Assembly (NCBI GenBank): GCA_933207985.1
Contig: OW240915.1
Coordinates: 260,074,529 to 260,138,528 of the forward strand
Reading direction: 5' to 3'
Origin: Pelobates cultripes
Lineage: Eukaryota; Chordata; Amphibia; Anura; Pelobatidae
Length of the DNA stretch: 64,000 bases
Of the stretch, positions 34,901 through 46,676 are shown in pieces; the stretch's first letter is position 1, and each line of letters starts with the position of its first letter. The notes under the pieces were generated by a model. The model did no database searches and had not been told where the DNA came from. It was given only the letters and a program-made list of their open reading frames with translations. The translations under genes were made by a program, and so were the position numbers.

Positions 34901-37260
34901 GCATATATAAAACCAAACATTTGCAAATTTCAAGGTTTTCTTTTTCAAATTAAGTTTTCATTCAATAAATAAATTTCGAATATATGTAGGTGCATAATTA
35001 TGAAATAGTTGATCTTTTATTATGTGCTAGTGAAGAAATAGGACCCTCGAATCCCATTTTACCGATTTATTCTCATGCATCATAACATGTGGAACTACAA
35101 GCCTAGCAAGAATCGCTGCTTCAAAAGGAGAATTCTATCAAGGGCTCAGTTGTACTTCTACCCGTTTAGAGAACAATAATAACAATGATCTCTGGAGAAC
35201 ATGTTGAAAACAAGACAGGAACTTGGGAATCCCAGAAGGTGCAATTTTCCAATACACCTCTCCTGTTAAGCTGTAATAAATCATGATGTGTATATACAAG
35301 CTATGCTAACAAGATGTTGGGAATCAGCATGCATAGAGTGAGCCCCAAGCATCCTACAAAATAGTGCAAATGTCCATTTACTTTTTAATACATCATCAAT
35401 AGAACAAGGTGATTTCATTGCAAAGGTCTAGGCATCAATGCAGTTCATAAAGTAGGCTTAATTTGTTCTGGGTTTAATTCCACTTCCTTTTGCGTGACTA
35501 GTGAAATATGCACTAGATACAACTATTCAATCTCATTTTGAAAATTAAAAGAATTTATTCTCACTTTTTGGTGTATTTATTAAATTGCGAAATGAGAAAT
35601 TCTGGAGGTAATAGCCTGAACAATCCACGTCTTGCTCACATTTAATTTCTGATTGTTTTTATTATTCATTATTATTAAGCATGCAGCATGCAGATTTGGC
35701 AAAATAGCATTTACTCTTTTTTTTTTTATTACATTTTGCACATTAATTTCAAAATTTTTGGGACAAAACATAATGGTAATTTTTGTTAAAATTACAAACA
35801 TCATTTGTATGTTCTATGCATTTGTCAAATGGTGAGTTTACCAATGTTTATTATAGGCTATAATTATCGCTGGTGAAGCTGTTGGAGCTCTGTGAGCAAT
35901 ATTACCAAGATTAGCTAGAAATCTTTTTATTTATATTCATGTTTTTTTGTAAATTCATATTGGAAGGGAGTATTGTGCAAGGCTTACCACTTGCCCAGGG
36001 GGAATGTATTAAAAACTAAATGCGCAATATTTTGCCATCAGCGGTTATTTTATGTTAAGCAGTAACTCCATGAATACTTGCAGGTTGGTGTCAGAGAGAT
36101 GGTTAATATACCAGCAAGCATGTGTACACTTTGTGTTGAAGGGTAATAGTAACAACCCCTGGATGTTGGGCTGCGGTAACATCCCCAGGACGTACTTGAA
36201 AACCAGAATAATCTGAATGTACTTTTCCTGGTTAAATACTTTGTTGTTATTATTATTATTATGTACAGCGTCTCCATGGACTCATTTGACTTTGGCTTTT
36301 TTGGAGTGTGCCTCTGGTAGCCAGCATGCAAATTACTGTAGCTGACGGCTAAACATTTGTATAAAACAGCATGTGAACAATGCTTCGTTTTGCCTTCACT
36401 GTTTGATGTTTCTCCTGCTAATTAATCCATTTTCTTTTTTTTTTCTTTGCCATCTAAATATTAGCGTGTATTCACATTGGTTTCATCTCCAAGTCTGCCG
36501 TAATGACTTAATTATGATGCAATGAATATTTGTTTGCTGTCTTTCCAGTTCCATGGCAAACGGAAGTCTTTCTAAGGAAAAGCATTTGATTAAATGTGCT
36601 ATTATTCTAACTGTGTGCTTTCTTAAGGGAGAAGTGTCTTTATACAGTGTAACAGTAGTAAATACATTTACAAACAGCCTCTTACTGTTACGCTTACATT
36701 TGGTATTGTAGCATGAAGTTTGTTGCTATGAAATGCAATGTTTCTGGCATCTTTGTATGTTTTCTAATTTATTTGTTTTGTATTGTATTATATTGTTTAC
36801 TCCCCCTGGGGTATACCAAGACTTTATTTTATACTGGATTGGGGCATTTTCCTTCATGGTGGTGTGTAACGATAGCCAAGAAATATATCATGGTCATAAT
36901 ATTCCAATTCAAAGACAGGTACTATTCTGGGACAACGTGTTAATTAAAGCCAAATCAGCATGGAAACCAGTCAAATATTCCTCAACATGTAGCACTTTGT
37001 ACCTGAAATAACATCTTTTTTCCATTTGATAAATCACACCCAATAGGTGTTTTTTTGGGGCAACATGCTAAATGTTGAGAAACACTATATTGGTTTCCAT
37101 GGCAATTTCTCTTTAGTTTTCTCATTGCACAGAGAATAGCATCTATTTTTGCCTGAATAAAAAAAAGTGATTCTTATCTATCTTTTTAAAAAATTTCACA
37201 ACTTATTTCCCTTTATTTTTATTTATTCCTAGTAATTTCTACTTCTTTTATTTATTCCCC
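31969..37260. other. Intronic or intergenic, no gene
   Basis: No frame of recognisable content on either strand. Minor items: (TTA)n-linked repeat tail at 33745-33795; CGAAACG motif at 33188; decayed MITE end GTGGTTATGGTGCTTAGAGTGCCC at about 34018-34042; A-run at 34738-34748; (TTA)n at 36243-36262. The rest appears unique and AT-rich. Confidence 0.35.
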
Positions 37261-37796
37261 TTAAAGGGACTCTCCAGTGCCAGGAAAACAATCCATTTTC
37301 CTGGCACTGCAGGTCCCCTCTCCCTCCCACCTCCCATCCCCGGTTGCTGAAAACCCCTTCAGTCACTTACCAGAGGCAGTGACATGTCCCACGTCGCTGC
37401 TTCTTCCTCCGCCGTCGCTCCTCCCCTTCATTACGTCAACCGGCGGGGGAGACTGATCCCGTCCACGGGCTGGGGAGACCTAATGCGCATGTGCGTCAAT
37501 GCCGCACATGCGCATAAGACCTCTCCATAGGAAAGCATTGAAAATGCGTTTCAATGCTTTCCTATGGGGATTTTAGCGACACTGGAGGTCCTCACACAGC
37601 GTATATATATCCCGGAAGTGCCCTCTAATGGCTGTCTAGCAGACAGCCACTAGGGGAGGACTTAACCCTGCAAGGTAATTATTGCAGTTTATGAAAACTG
37701 CAATAATTACAGTTGCAGGGTTAAGGGTAGTGGGAGTTGGCACCCAGACCACTCCAATGGGCAGAAGTGGTCTGGGTGCCTGGAGTGTCCCTTTAA
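37261..37796. mobile_element. TTAA-flanked MITE with three successive hairpins (family 4)
   Basis: TTAAAGGGACTCTCCAGTGCCAGG at the left, GGTGCCTGGAGTGTCCCTTTAA at the right, TTAA on both sides (37261-37264, 37793-37796). Hairpins: 37484-37514 (12-bp perfect stem, CGCATGTGCG type), 37525-37567 (19-bp perfect stem, 5-base loop) and 37662-37724 (~29-bp stem). Non-coding. It shares its ends and hairpin plan with 28001-28443. Confidence 0.85.
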
Positions 37797-39207
37797 TTTC
37801 TCCAAATGTGAAATTTCCCATATGTGGGATGATGTTATGCTGTCCAGATTGTGGCAAAATCTCTTTGAGAATTCTCATGTGAATTTCTTGTGGTAATACG
37901 GGGACTCAGGGTACTATAACCACTTCAATGATATGACGGGGTTTTGGTGCCTTGAGTGTTCCTTTAAGGCTAAAATAGCCACGCTGTAGGTATGCCAGAA
38001 GCTCAAGGAAGCAAGGTGAATGGTTAGTGTAGAACCCACCTAAGAGGTTTGCCTTGACGTGGAAGGTGGGCATTCCCTCTAATGGCTATTGGAGTAACTA
38101 AATAACCTTCATTTGTTTAAATATACATAAGAATTTGGGAGAGAGCACAGGTAACTTTTGTTGTTGTTTGTTTTTACTGTATGTATTGGGACTGATGTGT
38201 ACTATGGTCGTTGCTGCCGCCCAAGAGTAGTGGGAATTTGAGCGAAGGACTTGTTTTTTTTTGTAAGCTGTAGCTATAGCTAAACTGTAGAATTAACATA
38301 CCTTCCAACAAAGGCAGTCCCAGGAACAGAACACCGGTGGGAGGAGAGTAAAGGGAAAGGGCTCTGCCCAAAAGGGGGCAGACACACAGAGAAAGGTATG
38401 TGTCCACGCACAGTATTGGCAGGTTAGCCTAGTGTGAATATATCAATCATTTTGGATGGCCACTGAGGTTTGACCCTTAATGGAGAAGTTTCAGTGCCCT
38501 CTATAGAGTCCTAGTGTCCTAAACATAATGAAAGTGTGCTCGTGCTGTGACTGTTGGGGATAGTTCCCTGGAAAGGACCCAAAATCAGGACTGTTCTGCC
38601 AAAATTGGGATGGTCTGCAGGCATGAATTGATTAAAGCGTTTTTTAGTCCAAATTTCACAGTCATGAGTTTTTAAATTTACTACATTTTTCAGTATAGTG
38701 AATCAATTATACAAAAGTGATGTATGTAGGCTGAGGATACAGCAGAGTCCATTGGATATTCCTAATTTTAAAGTAAATTTAAATAGAAAAATGAACAGAC
38801 TGAGATTATTTTTAATTAACTATTCTTCTAACATTCACTCCAGTATTAATATGTGTGCCACAGTTGCCTATGTTGTCTGTGTGCACAATTATAATGTAAC
38901 ACATTTTTTCATGAAAGAGAATCTGTACCGAAAACAAACTGTACTCTCTGACAATGCATGTTGGATGTAACTTTACTCTTAAAAAATAAACAATATACTA
39001 ACTACAGTAATGCAGCCTTTACCAATGTACCATAGATAGTTCACTTATTCTAGAATCAAAGTAATTTTTTGAACTGTCAAATGAAAATAAAATTGAGTCA
39101 TTAGTTCTCATAACAGTAGATTTATACCACAAGTGAAATATAAATGATTTAATTCCACTTTAGCACATTCTCTCTACCATTGTTCAGTGAATCATAGTCT
39201 CTAGTAC
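37797..39207. other. No gene; one MITE remnant
   Basis: At 37905-37967 a fragment ending GCCTTGAGTGTTCCTTTAA, with ATAACCACTTCAATGA before it, is a decayed right end of a TTAA-type MITE. Nothing else is recognised. Confidence 0.4.
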
Positions 39208-39707
39208 ACATATTGGGACACTCCAGACCCATAAAGCTCTTACTTTTTCTGAAATGCTTTATGTGTAAAAGTGCGTCCTCTATTTTCATATTTTTAGAAA
39301 GTGCAGATTTCAAAAGAAATTGACACCTTTATAAATTAACCTGGCTAAACCCCCTTGGCTTTCAAACAGGCAACAGGTAATTTTATTTCCTGGTTTGTCA
39401 AACTCAGTGCAGATAATCTCAAGAGGCAGCAATTGCTCAAAGCACCTGCCTTGCAAAGATTTCTAACTGAGCTGCATTGGGAGTCTGTGATTGGACAACC
39501 ACAGAAAGTCTGGACTGGTGAAGAAGGGGAGGGCTTGCAAAAGCTGCAGACAAGAGTAGTGCAGCTTTTACAAGCTGTTTTTAAATATACTCCAAATGAC
39601 AAAAATGCATAATTAATTGCATGCATGTTTCTATTTAGGGTATATCTACTAAACAGTAATATTTTAATTATTTTTCATTTTACTTGGCCGGTGGAGTGTC
39701 CCTTTAA
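39208..39707. mobile_element. TTAA-type MITE, family 1 (second copy)
   Basis: It ends GTGGAGTGTCCCTTTAA (TTAA 39704-39707) and begins GGGACACTCCAGACCC without an intact TTAA. The interior matches 15444-15936, including GAGCTGCATTGGGAGTCTG, GTGATTGGACAACCACAGAAAG and the GAAGAAGGGGAGGGCTT segment. Non-coding. Confidence 0.8.
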
Positions 39708-40162
39708 AGAGGCACTCTTAACCCCTCTATAAAATTAGTATTTCATAGCTAAAGAAGATTAAATATTTATGACATACGAATACTGACTGTGTTACAATTT
39801 CACTGAAATTCCATACCAATGTAGGGACTACTTTGTCTCAGTATCTTTCCTACGCCTGACACTTCTAGACAATGGGCGGAGCTACCGCTGTCTAGAAGTG
39901 TCAATCTCCCAGCCATCACCAGTGACAGCTGTAGAGATATTAGCTGTATCTATTGAGGATCCCATGGTCTTGCGTCCACAGACCTCAATGCTGTATTCTT
40001 GCGCATGCTTTCACATTTGCTTTTCAACCATTATATAAGCTTTTCCTCCTGGCAAACAGTGAAGAGAAAAGAAAAAAAATTAAACAACGTTTCTATTTCC
40101 CCTCCTCCAAGGTGTGCCCTGGTGTGCCTCATTTGAACATGATTGTGATGTCACTGATTTAA
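39704..40162. mobile_element. TTAA-type MITE, family 2 (abutting previous element)
   Basis: TTAAAGAGGCACTCTTAACCCC begins on the same TTAA that ends the preceding element. The interior GTAGGGACTACTTTGTCTCAGTA and GACACTTCTAGACAATGGGCGGAGC...GTCTAGAAGTGTC matches the plan of 20300-20777. The right end GTGATGTCACTGATTTAA (TTAA 40159-40162) is diverged. Confidence 0.65.
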
Positions 40163-40591
40163 TATTTTAATATTCATTTAAAAGAAAATAAAGCATCAAA
40201 TCAAGTACTTGGGGATTTCAATGTTTTATTTGGTGGTGTAATTCCTAGAGAAGTCAAAGTTCCCCTTTAACATTATACAAATCCACTCTGTCGTTATTGA
40301 ACAATGGAATAATAAAATAAGCAACTTCATAGACCAACCTCTTGTGTAGCTCTTCCCCTGTGAGCAGGGATTCTGGGTAATGAAAAGGAACTCTCCGAAC
40401 ATTGTCTGTTTTTGCTTCATTGGTCCAGAATATGGATTCTTATAAGCTTTTGACGGCTGCTTAAAGCATATTTTATGGTTAACTGCCTTGTGAGCTATTC
40501 CAAGTCTGTAGAGATTATTTAGTTGACAAGGTTGATTTTTATTTTTTTTGTTCATGTATGTGATGCAGTTGTTTTCCTTTGTTTACAGCCC

Positions 40592-40737
40592 ATGGGATCA
40601 GAGCGGATGGAGATGCGCAAGAGGCAGATGTCAGTGCATCAGGATACAGTGAGCACCGCTCAGCCCCAGCAAGGGGTTGGAAACCGGGGCTCGAACGCCT
40701 GTTGCTTCTGTTGGTGTTGCTGCTGCAGCTGCTCATG
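40592..40737 (+). CDS. RGS20: RGS20 coding exon 1: N-terminus and cysteine string
   Basis: First recognised coding exon of regulator of G-protein signalling 20 (RGSZ1), a GTPase-activating protein with preference for Gz/Gi alpha subunits. The 3' splice site is a pyrimidine-rich tract ending TTTACAG, so the exon starts at 40589 with CC before the ATG. Translation gives MGSERMEMRKRQ..., the RGS20-specific start, and ends with the cysteine string (residues 37-49, CCFCWCCCCSCSC, nine cysteines). This string is palmitoylated in RZ-family proteins and directs membrane association. The exon ends in phase 2 at GTATGT (40738); the last Cys codon is completed by the next exon. MGSERMEM separates it from RGS17 and RGS19. 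In-frame Met6, Met8 and Met13 are alternative starts. Upstream exons could extend the N-terminus. Confidence 0.95.
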
Positions 40738-42908
40738 GTATGTTAAACATACATTTTTTTCTATGGTATGATTGTGCTGATATTTAAGCAACGGGAGTCT
40801 TCCTTGTTCTTGCTTTGCTGTGTATGATTTATCATTAAATTTGCATATATAAAAGGAATTTCAAATGTGTATAAATCTACCTACTGATGACCTGCACTCG
40901 TTTTCTATTTAGTGGAAATATGCTATTTATTTTCTGTAAATCCATATAACCATGCACTCTAGCTCGTCCTATCAGTGGCAGCTAAACACATTAAAGTGCA
41001 AACTGTCAGGAATTCAAAGTGAATTTAAAATTTTAGACCAAAATAGACTAAAACGAAGCATAGCTGCCTTGTAAAAATGTTAAAATTCAACTTGTTATAT
41101 TCCCTTAAGGGCACATGATGGAAATGTTCCGCCATGCTGGCATTTTACTGAAGCTGTGTCGTTAAGGGGATGTTATATATTAGAACTAGCAGCTCCAATA
41201 AAAATCACAATGGCAGAAGCATCACATTATAATTCCACTGATTTGATAACTAGAAGCAATTAATTTGGTTGCACATCCAACCAAACAACCCATGGTGCAT
41301 CAGCATTCTAATACTTTATGAAATTGAGTTCTAGGTAACTTCCCTTTGGGACTTAGAGTAAATATAAACCTCTGGTTGTGGCTCCACAATGATGTTTTCC
41401 ATGATGCAAGGGTTGGTGTATCAGTGTATCTGTTTGTGATATTGGCAGTTATTATATGGATGCTACTAACGTACAAGGGGAATTGTAATAGGGTGCCCTT
41501 TAGCAGACATGGAAACGTGGTGTCACAGGCTTGGAATTATATGCTGTGTTTTACCTGTGTCCAGGGTTTTGGCTGTGCTTTTATCAATAATTCAATCGTT
41601 ATGATCAACTGATTAATTTTCTAGTCCTATTGATAACTAACAATAGTGTTATAGACAGCTGAGGGACAATAACTAAAAATCTTCTTGCCTGTTTTAATAT
41701 TGCAGAAATAAAAAAGATTGTGTATTTTACACACACACATATATATATATATTTCTATCTGCTATTAATCTATAAGTATACTGAAATGTGTTGTACAAGA
41801 AGTGATTGTGATCATAGCTACCTAGGGGTGAACAGAGTAATTCTGGGGTAAAGTTTTAAATGTGGTGCAGTATTTAACATTTATCTAAATTGGGGCATCT
41901 GATATCACATACATATTATAGTGATAATTTTATTTATGTAAATATTCTACTTCCCACCATCCCATATGACCAAACACACGTGTTAGGGATTGTAGACTGG
42001 AGTGACGTCAAAGAAATATTCAGGAAATATTCAGGAATTATCCAGGAAATATTCAGGAATTATCAAGGAAATATTCAGGATTATTCAGGAAATATTTTGT
42101 TGACTTTATAGTCTAAATGAAGTAAGTCATATAGTTGAAGATCTACATATGTATTGTTTATAGTGTGAGTTTTAGAGTTGGGGATAGCTGTCATACAACA
42201 TGCTCCATAATGCTTTACAGCCTCCGGAACAATGATACACAAAGTATAAGGTTCATATAAAAATGAAGCTTTCTCACTTCGGGAGCCATTGTTGTGATGT
42301 AAAGTTGTCTCAATCTGACCAGCAACAAACAGCACAGATCTACAAGAATACACTCATGTATTAAAGTGCTAAAGATTGCAACATTGACTTTTATTGACAA
42401 AGCAAAAGTCAGAATTAAAATGTAATATCACATAATGAATTACCCTTTATCACTTCTATGCATGTGAATCACTTTCCAAAATTTATATTCTTTACCCTAT
42501 ATAATATATGGAAAATTAATATGTTACAACCATAAACTAGATTTCAAATATAATTGGTTACATAAGAAAAGATTGCAACTTTTAAATAAAAAGTTTGATT
42601 GTTTGAGTGTAGAGGCATTGTTGGCGCACACTTGTTGGAGGTCGCCGATGTCCAAAGTAAAACGATGGGATTTTAGGGCAATATTTAGCTCACTTATTGG
42701 AAACACACTGTAAACTGGTCATTCCATATTTATTTAATAACCTTGGAGACTCTGATAGGTTACATTGCTTGACAATTCATTTAATGATGAGAGTTCTAAA
42801 AGCACTATAATAAGTTATAGCTGCAAGTTTTTGTGTGCCCTTTCTAGCACTGGAGTATATTTTGTGTATACTCTTGTTAAGGCTCTAATGTAGTTCTTGT
42901 TGTTTTAG
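40738..42908 (+). other. RGS20 intron between coding exons 1 and 2
   Basis: GT...AG bounded. It contains a possible decayed family-3 element (41103-41168, CTTAAGGGCACATGATGG...GTCGTTAAGGGGAT), a small AC/AT microsatellite (41731-41752) and a short tandem repeat at 42013-42097. No nested gene was recognised. An 88-codon frame at 41346-41612 has no recognisable motifs. Confidence 0.7.
42013..42097. repeat. Short tandem repeat of ATTCAGGAA units
   Basis: GAAATATTCAGGAA / ATTATCCAGGAA-type units of 11-20 bases repeated about six times within the RGS20 intron. Confidence 0.85.
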
Positions 42909-42992
42909 CCTCACTGTTAGAAATCCAGAAGATGAAAGACGGAGGGCGTCTAATGAAATCAGAGGTGATGGCATACCAAACTGGGAAGAAAG
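42909..42992 (+). CDS. RGS20: RGS20 coding exon 2: linker
   Basis: A 84-base exon encoding LTVRNPEDERRRASNEIR... up to NWEE. The acceptor is TTGTTTTAG (42908) and the donor AG|GTAATT (42993). The first base completes Cys49 and the last two bases begin Ser77. LTVRN following the cysteine string is conserved in the RZ subfamily, whereas the acidic/basic linker is variable. It follows an intron of 2171 bases that holds no other recognised gene. Confidence 0.95.
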
Positions 42993-43599
42993 GTAATTAT
43001 TAAAGTTAAACTGTACCATTGGAGTTCACATTTATATTTTACATATATATTAGCCAATGGAAAATTGAATTGTAGACATCTATATTACACAAACTCAAAC
43101 ATCACCGAAGCCTTATTAATACTCTTATGTCAGGTAACAGATGTGGGAATTTAGCCACATGTATAGCTTTATCATGTCCTGCATTTGGTGTCCCTAGTCT
43201 AATTTATTCATGACACATAGAATCAACATACTTTAACATATAATATTATAATTATTGACCTCCCTCCCTCCTATTTCACCTGAAAGGGTTGCTTTAAGAG
43301 ACTGTCTTGCAGGCTGGGCAGCCATAAAAAGATGTGTTTACACTGCTGTCTCAGCCCATCTCTAGTGGCTCGAACAGTTGAAAGAAAGCAGTTGCCATTG
43401 CAGTCTTTATTCATTCCTCCTACAGTGAGAGAATATTCATTTTAAATAAAAACCTATACAGGCTGTATTTAAATTGTCCATTGGGATTGAGCTTAAGGCT
43501 CTCTCATTGCTGTATGGAGGTAAGTAGAAAAACAACACACAGGAACATGAAGTAACTAATTTCTCTGCATGAATGGATGTCTGGTCTGGAGACAACGGC

Positions 43600-44240
43600 C
43601 ATTTAGAAACATAGAATGTAACGGCAGATAAGAACCATTCGGCCCATCTAGTCTGCCCAATTTTCTAAATACTTTCATTAGTCCCTGGCCTTATCTTATA
43701 GCTAGGATAGCCTTATGCCTATCCCACGCATGCTTAAACTCCTTTACTATGTTAACCTCTACCCCTTCAGCTGGAAGGCTATTCCGTGCATCCACTACCC
43801 TCTCAGTAAAGTAATACTTCCTGATATTATTTTTAAACCTTTGTCCCTCTAATTTAAGACTATGTCCTCTTATTGTGGTAGTTTTTCTTCTTTTAAATAT
43901 AGTCTCCTCCTTTACTGTGTTGATTCCCTTTATGTATTTAAATGTTTCTATCATATTTCCCCCCTGTCTTGTCTTGCCTCCAAGCTATACATGTTAAGTT
44001 CCTTTAAACTTTCCATGTAAGATTTATCCTGCAATCCATGAACCAGTTTAGTAGCCCTTCTCTAAACGCTCTCTAAGGTATCAATATCCTTCTGGAGATA
44101 CGGTCCAGTACTGCGTACAATACTCCAAGTGAGGTCTCACCAGTGTTCTGTACAATGGCATGAGCACTTTCCTCTTTCTACTGCTAATACCTCTCCCTAT
44201 ACAACCAAGCATTCTTCTAGCATTCCCTGCTGTAGCAGTA
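43600..44240 (-). pseudogene. LINE (CR1/L2-like) 3' fragment: C-terminal part of reverse-transcriptase ORF
   Basis: On the - strand the sequence reads, with at least one stop and two frame changes, NARRMLGCIGRGI...LYRTLVRPHLEYCTQYW, then YLQKDIDTLE, then RRATKLVHGL...SLKELNMYSLEARQ, MIETFKYIKGIN, RGHSLKL, RFKNNIRKYYFTERVV and NSLPAEGV. This motif order is characteristic of the region after the reverse-transcriptase fingers/palm in CR1/L2/Rex-type LINEs. The segment beyond the frame (about 43600-43670, CGGCCCATCTAGTCTGCCC) resembles the 3' UTR commonly attached to them. It is truncated at about 44240, before the catalytic palm, and lies antisense inside an RGS20 intron. It is inactive. Confidence 0.85.
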
Positions 44241-44451
44241 ATGGTAATAATGTAAAAGACGACCAGTCTATTGCAATAAAATCTAATTTACCATGCATGA
44301 TTAATGCTTGTTAGGAGCCAAAACCTCTCATATTTCCTAGTTATTATGGGGTTTGTAGAAATTGTAGTATAAATAAATAAAAATATTTTACTTCGATTGA
44401 TTGTGGTACCTCTAACATTATTACTATCACTGCATTAGACAATTACCAAAT

Positions 44452-44504
44452 GATAGATAGATAGATGATAGATAGATGATAGATAGATAGATAGATAGAT
44501 AGAT
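44452..44504. repeat. GATA microsatellite
   Basis: (GATA)n with a few ATGATA interruptions, about 13 units, within the intron upstream of RGS20 coding exon 3. Confidence 0.97.
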
Positions 44505-44825
44505 TTGTGTGAGACACACACACACAGTCACAGCTGAATGCCCAAATCTTTAAAAACGGAAATAAACTAATTGCGTTGACGTTGAAAAAAAAACATCTAC
44601 TTCCACTTAACATGCTTCCTTTTCTTAGATTTCTCAAAATATTGAGTGGAAACACCAATCATATTCCTTAAAATGTTTTCACCTAACTTATTCTCTACTC
44701 TGTCAGATCTTTGATATAAAAAGTGCTTATTATCTACAGTGATTTCCACAACATGACAATTAGATAGTAGACGTTAATAATCTCTAAAAGATTTGATAAA
44801 GATCTCCTTCATTTTATCATTACAG

Positions 44826-45060
44826 TCCGACCCCTACACTTGAAGATGTATACTCATGGGGACAATCGTTTGACAAGCTCATGAATACGCCCGCTGGAAG
44901 GAACGCATTTCGTGAATTCCTACGAACAGAATTCAGTGAGGAGAACATGCTTTTCTGGATGGCCTGCGAAGATCTTAAAAATGAAGCCAATAAAAATGTG
45001 ATAGAAGAAAAAGCACGACTAATATACGAGGACTACATTTCTATTTTGTCTCCCAAAGAG
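44826..45060 (+). CDS. RGS20: RGS20 coding exon 3: first two thirds of RGS domain
   Basis: Residues 77-155. Opens with (S)PTPTLEDVYSWGQSFDKLM and continues through the RGS-box N-terminal helices (PAGRNAFREFLRTEFSEEN, then MLFWMACEDL) to SPKE. Asn117 in the SEEN motif corresponds to the RGS4 Asn88 that contacts the G-alpha switch region, so catalytic GAP function looks intact. The acceptor is TCATTACAG and the donor GAG|GTAATT (45061), phase 0. Reading through the donor adds a short intronic tail before a stop, which I treat as unspliced read-through. Confidence 0.96.
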
Positions 45061-46487
45061 GTAATTTATTTCATTAACACAAATCACATATTATGGAGAG
45101 AGCCCAGCCAACTGCCACTTGCTGTTGGATGCTGGTGTTTAGCAGTGCAGGTAAGTAGGTGAGTACAGCATGGTTAGTTGGCATCCACTGCAGAATGGGT
45201 GAAACTGCATCATTACCCCCGAACGTCTTCTTATTATTAAAAATATTTTATATATTGTCAAAATATTCCATTAACAGGATGTATCAAAGTTTATACTGTT
45301 TCATGCAGTTCAGGATGTGCTTTGTAGTTTCATTGTTTTGACTTTACACTTGCTGAGAAGTAAGAAAAGCATTTCATTCCTTTATTATAGTAACTAACTC
45401 TGTTATGTCTTATTTCTCGTACAACAGTCTGACACATGCTTAACATAAATAAGGAAAAAATTGTGGTAGTAGAGTCCCGAAGTGTAGGCCTGTAGTCCCT
45501 GAAGGGTTCTAGAACAGCTGCCCATATTACCTTGCAATTAAGCCGTTCCTGTAAATGTTTATAACTTAGCCATCATTCTTCAGTATTCAGGCATTAGCCT
45601 GTGAGAATATCCAACAATGAACACACCATAATTTTGTTACAACTTTTCTCAGTGCAATATGGGTTCTGTACCAAAAAGTCTTATGATGCAGCAAACGCAA
45701 TGAAGGCTAATGATACACAACGTCTGGTTCAGACAGATTTTTGCTGAAAGATGATGTTTTAGGGATGTTCTCATTATTTGGTTATGCCAACAGAAGAAGA
45801 ATAAGCCTAGATCCAGACTATTACATAAAATAAACCCCAGTAGACATATAAAACTATTTTAATACCTAACAATTTTGTTTTGTTCTCACAATGGGTAAAC
45901 AAGTTACATCTTTTTTGACATGCGAGAGAATCAAACTTGACACCTCTCAATAATACCTTACGGGATCGACTCTGCAAGATCTTTGGAGACCTGGATAACA
46001 CTTTCTAATGAGCACTTTATTTCAGGAGTAACAATGAATTGAATTATTCACACAATTACTTTGTGGAGATGTTAGGGAAACAGAAATATGTATCTGTATG
46101 AACTGGAAGACATTTAAAAGTATTGCCAACTGAGATCCCATAGGGGGACATTCTCAAAGCCTGGTGTGCAAGAAAATCATTATTTTTCAGTGTGACCTTT
46201 CCGTGCAGGTATAATAGACTTGAACAATGCATCATAACATCATTAATAACATTTGAGATTATAGGTGCAGGGACAAAAGCTGCCAATCACGCGGACTGCC
46301 TGCCTTTAATTATATTTTTATGAGTACCTAGAGAACCTTTATTATCATAGCTCAGCATGCACCAGCATTGTCTTGCTCACAGCACGTGGTCTCGGTTAGT
46401 GGTACATTTTCTGTGTATAGTGTGGTGGTAGTGGAAAGGTTGCATGAACAATATGCATTACTCTTTATATTTGTGCTTAATTTGCAG
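45061..46487 (+). other. RGS20 intron between coding exons 3 and 4
   Basis: 1427 bases, GT...AG bounded, no repeat family or nested gene recognised. Frames on either strand are short. Confidence 0.7.
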
Positions 46488-46676
46488 GTCAGCCTGGACT
46501 CCAGAGTGAGGGAAGTTATTAACAGAAATATGCTTGAACCTACACAACACACTTTTGATGATGCCCAACTGCAAATTTACACCTTAATGCACAGAGACTC
46601 CTACCCACGGTTTATGAACTCTGTAATATACAAGAACCTTCTTCAGTCCTTATCGGAGAACACCAATGAGTCTTAG
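46488..46676 (+). CDS. RGS20: RGS20 terminal coding exon: end of RGS domain and stop
   Basis: Residues 156-217 and the TAG stop (46674-46676). It begins VSLDSRVREVINRNM after acceptor TTTGCAG, then DDAQLQIYTLMHRDSYPRF and the C-terminal SLSENTNES. Asn169, Asp192 and Arg196 align with the RGS4 Asn128, Asp163 and Arg167 contacts. With the three upstream exons the product is 217 residues and the frame is intact throughout. The terminal exon continues into a 3' UTR. No premature stop, frameshift or missing motif is seen. Confidence 0.96.
   Translation, partial: VSLDSRVREVINRNMLEPTQHTFDDAQLQIYTLMHRDSYPRFMNSVIYKNLLQSLSENTNES

Noticed and set aside
41346..41612. 88-codon hydrophobic frame within an RGS20 intron
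   Set aside because: Hydrophobicity follows from T-rich sequence; no conserved motif and no flanking splice sites that join known exons.
44881..45162. Continuous frame past the RGS20 exon 3 donor
   Set aside because: The donor GAG|GTAATT and the exact continuation of the RGS domain at 46488 show that this is intron read-through.
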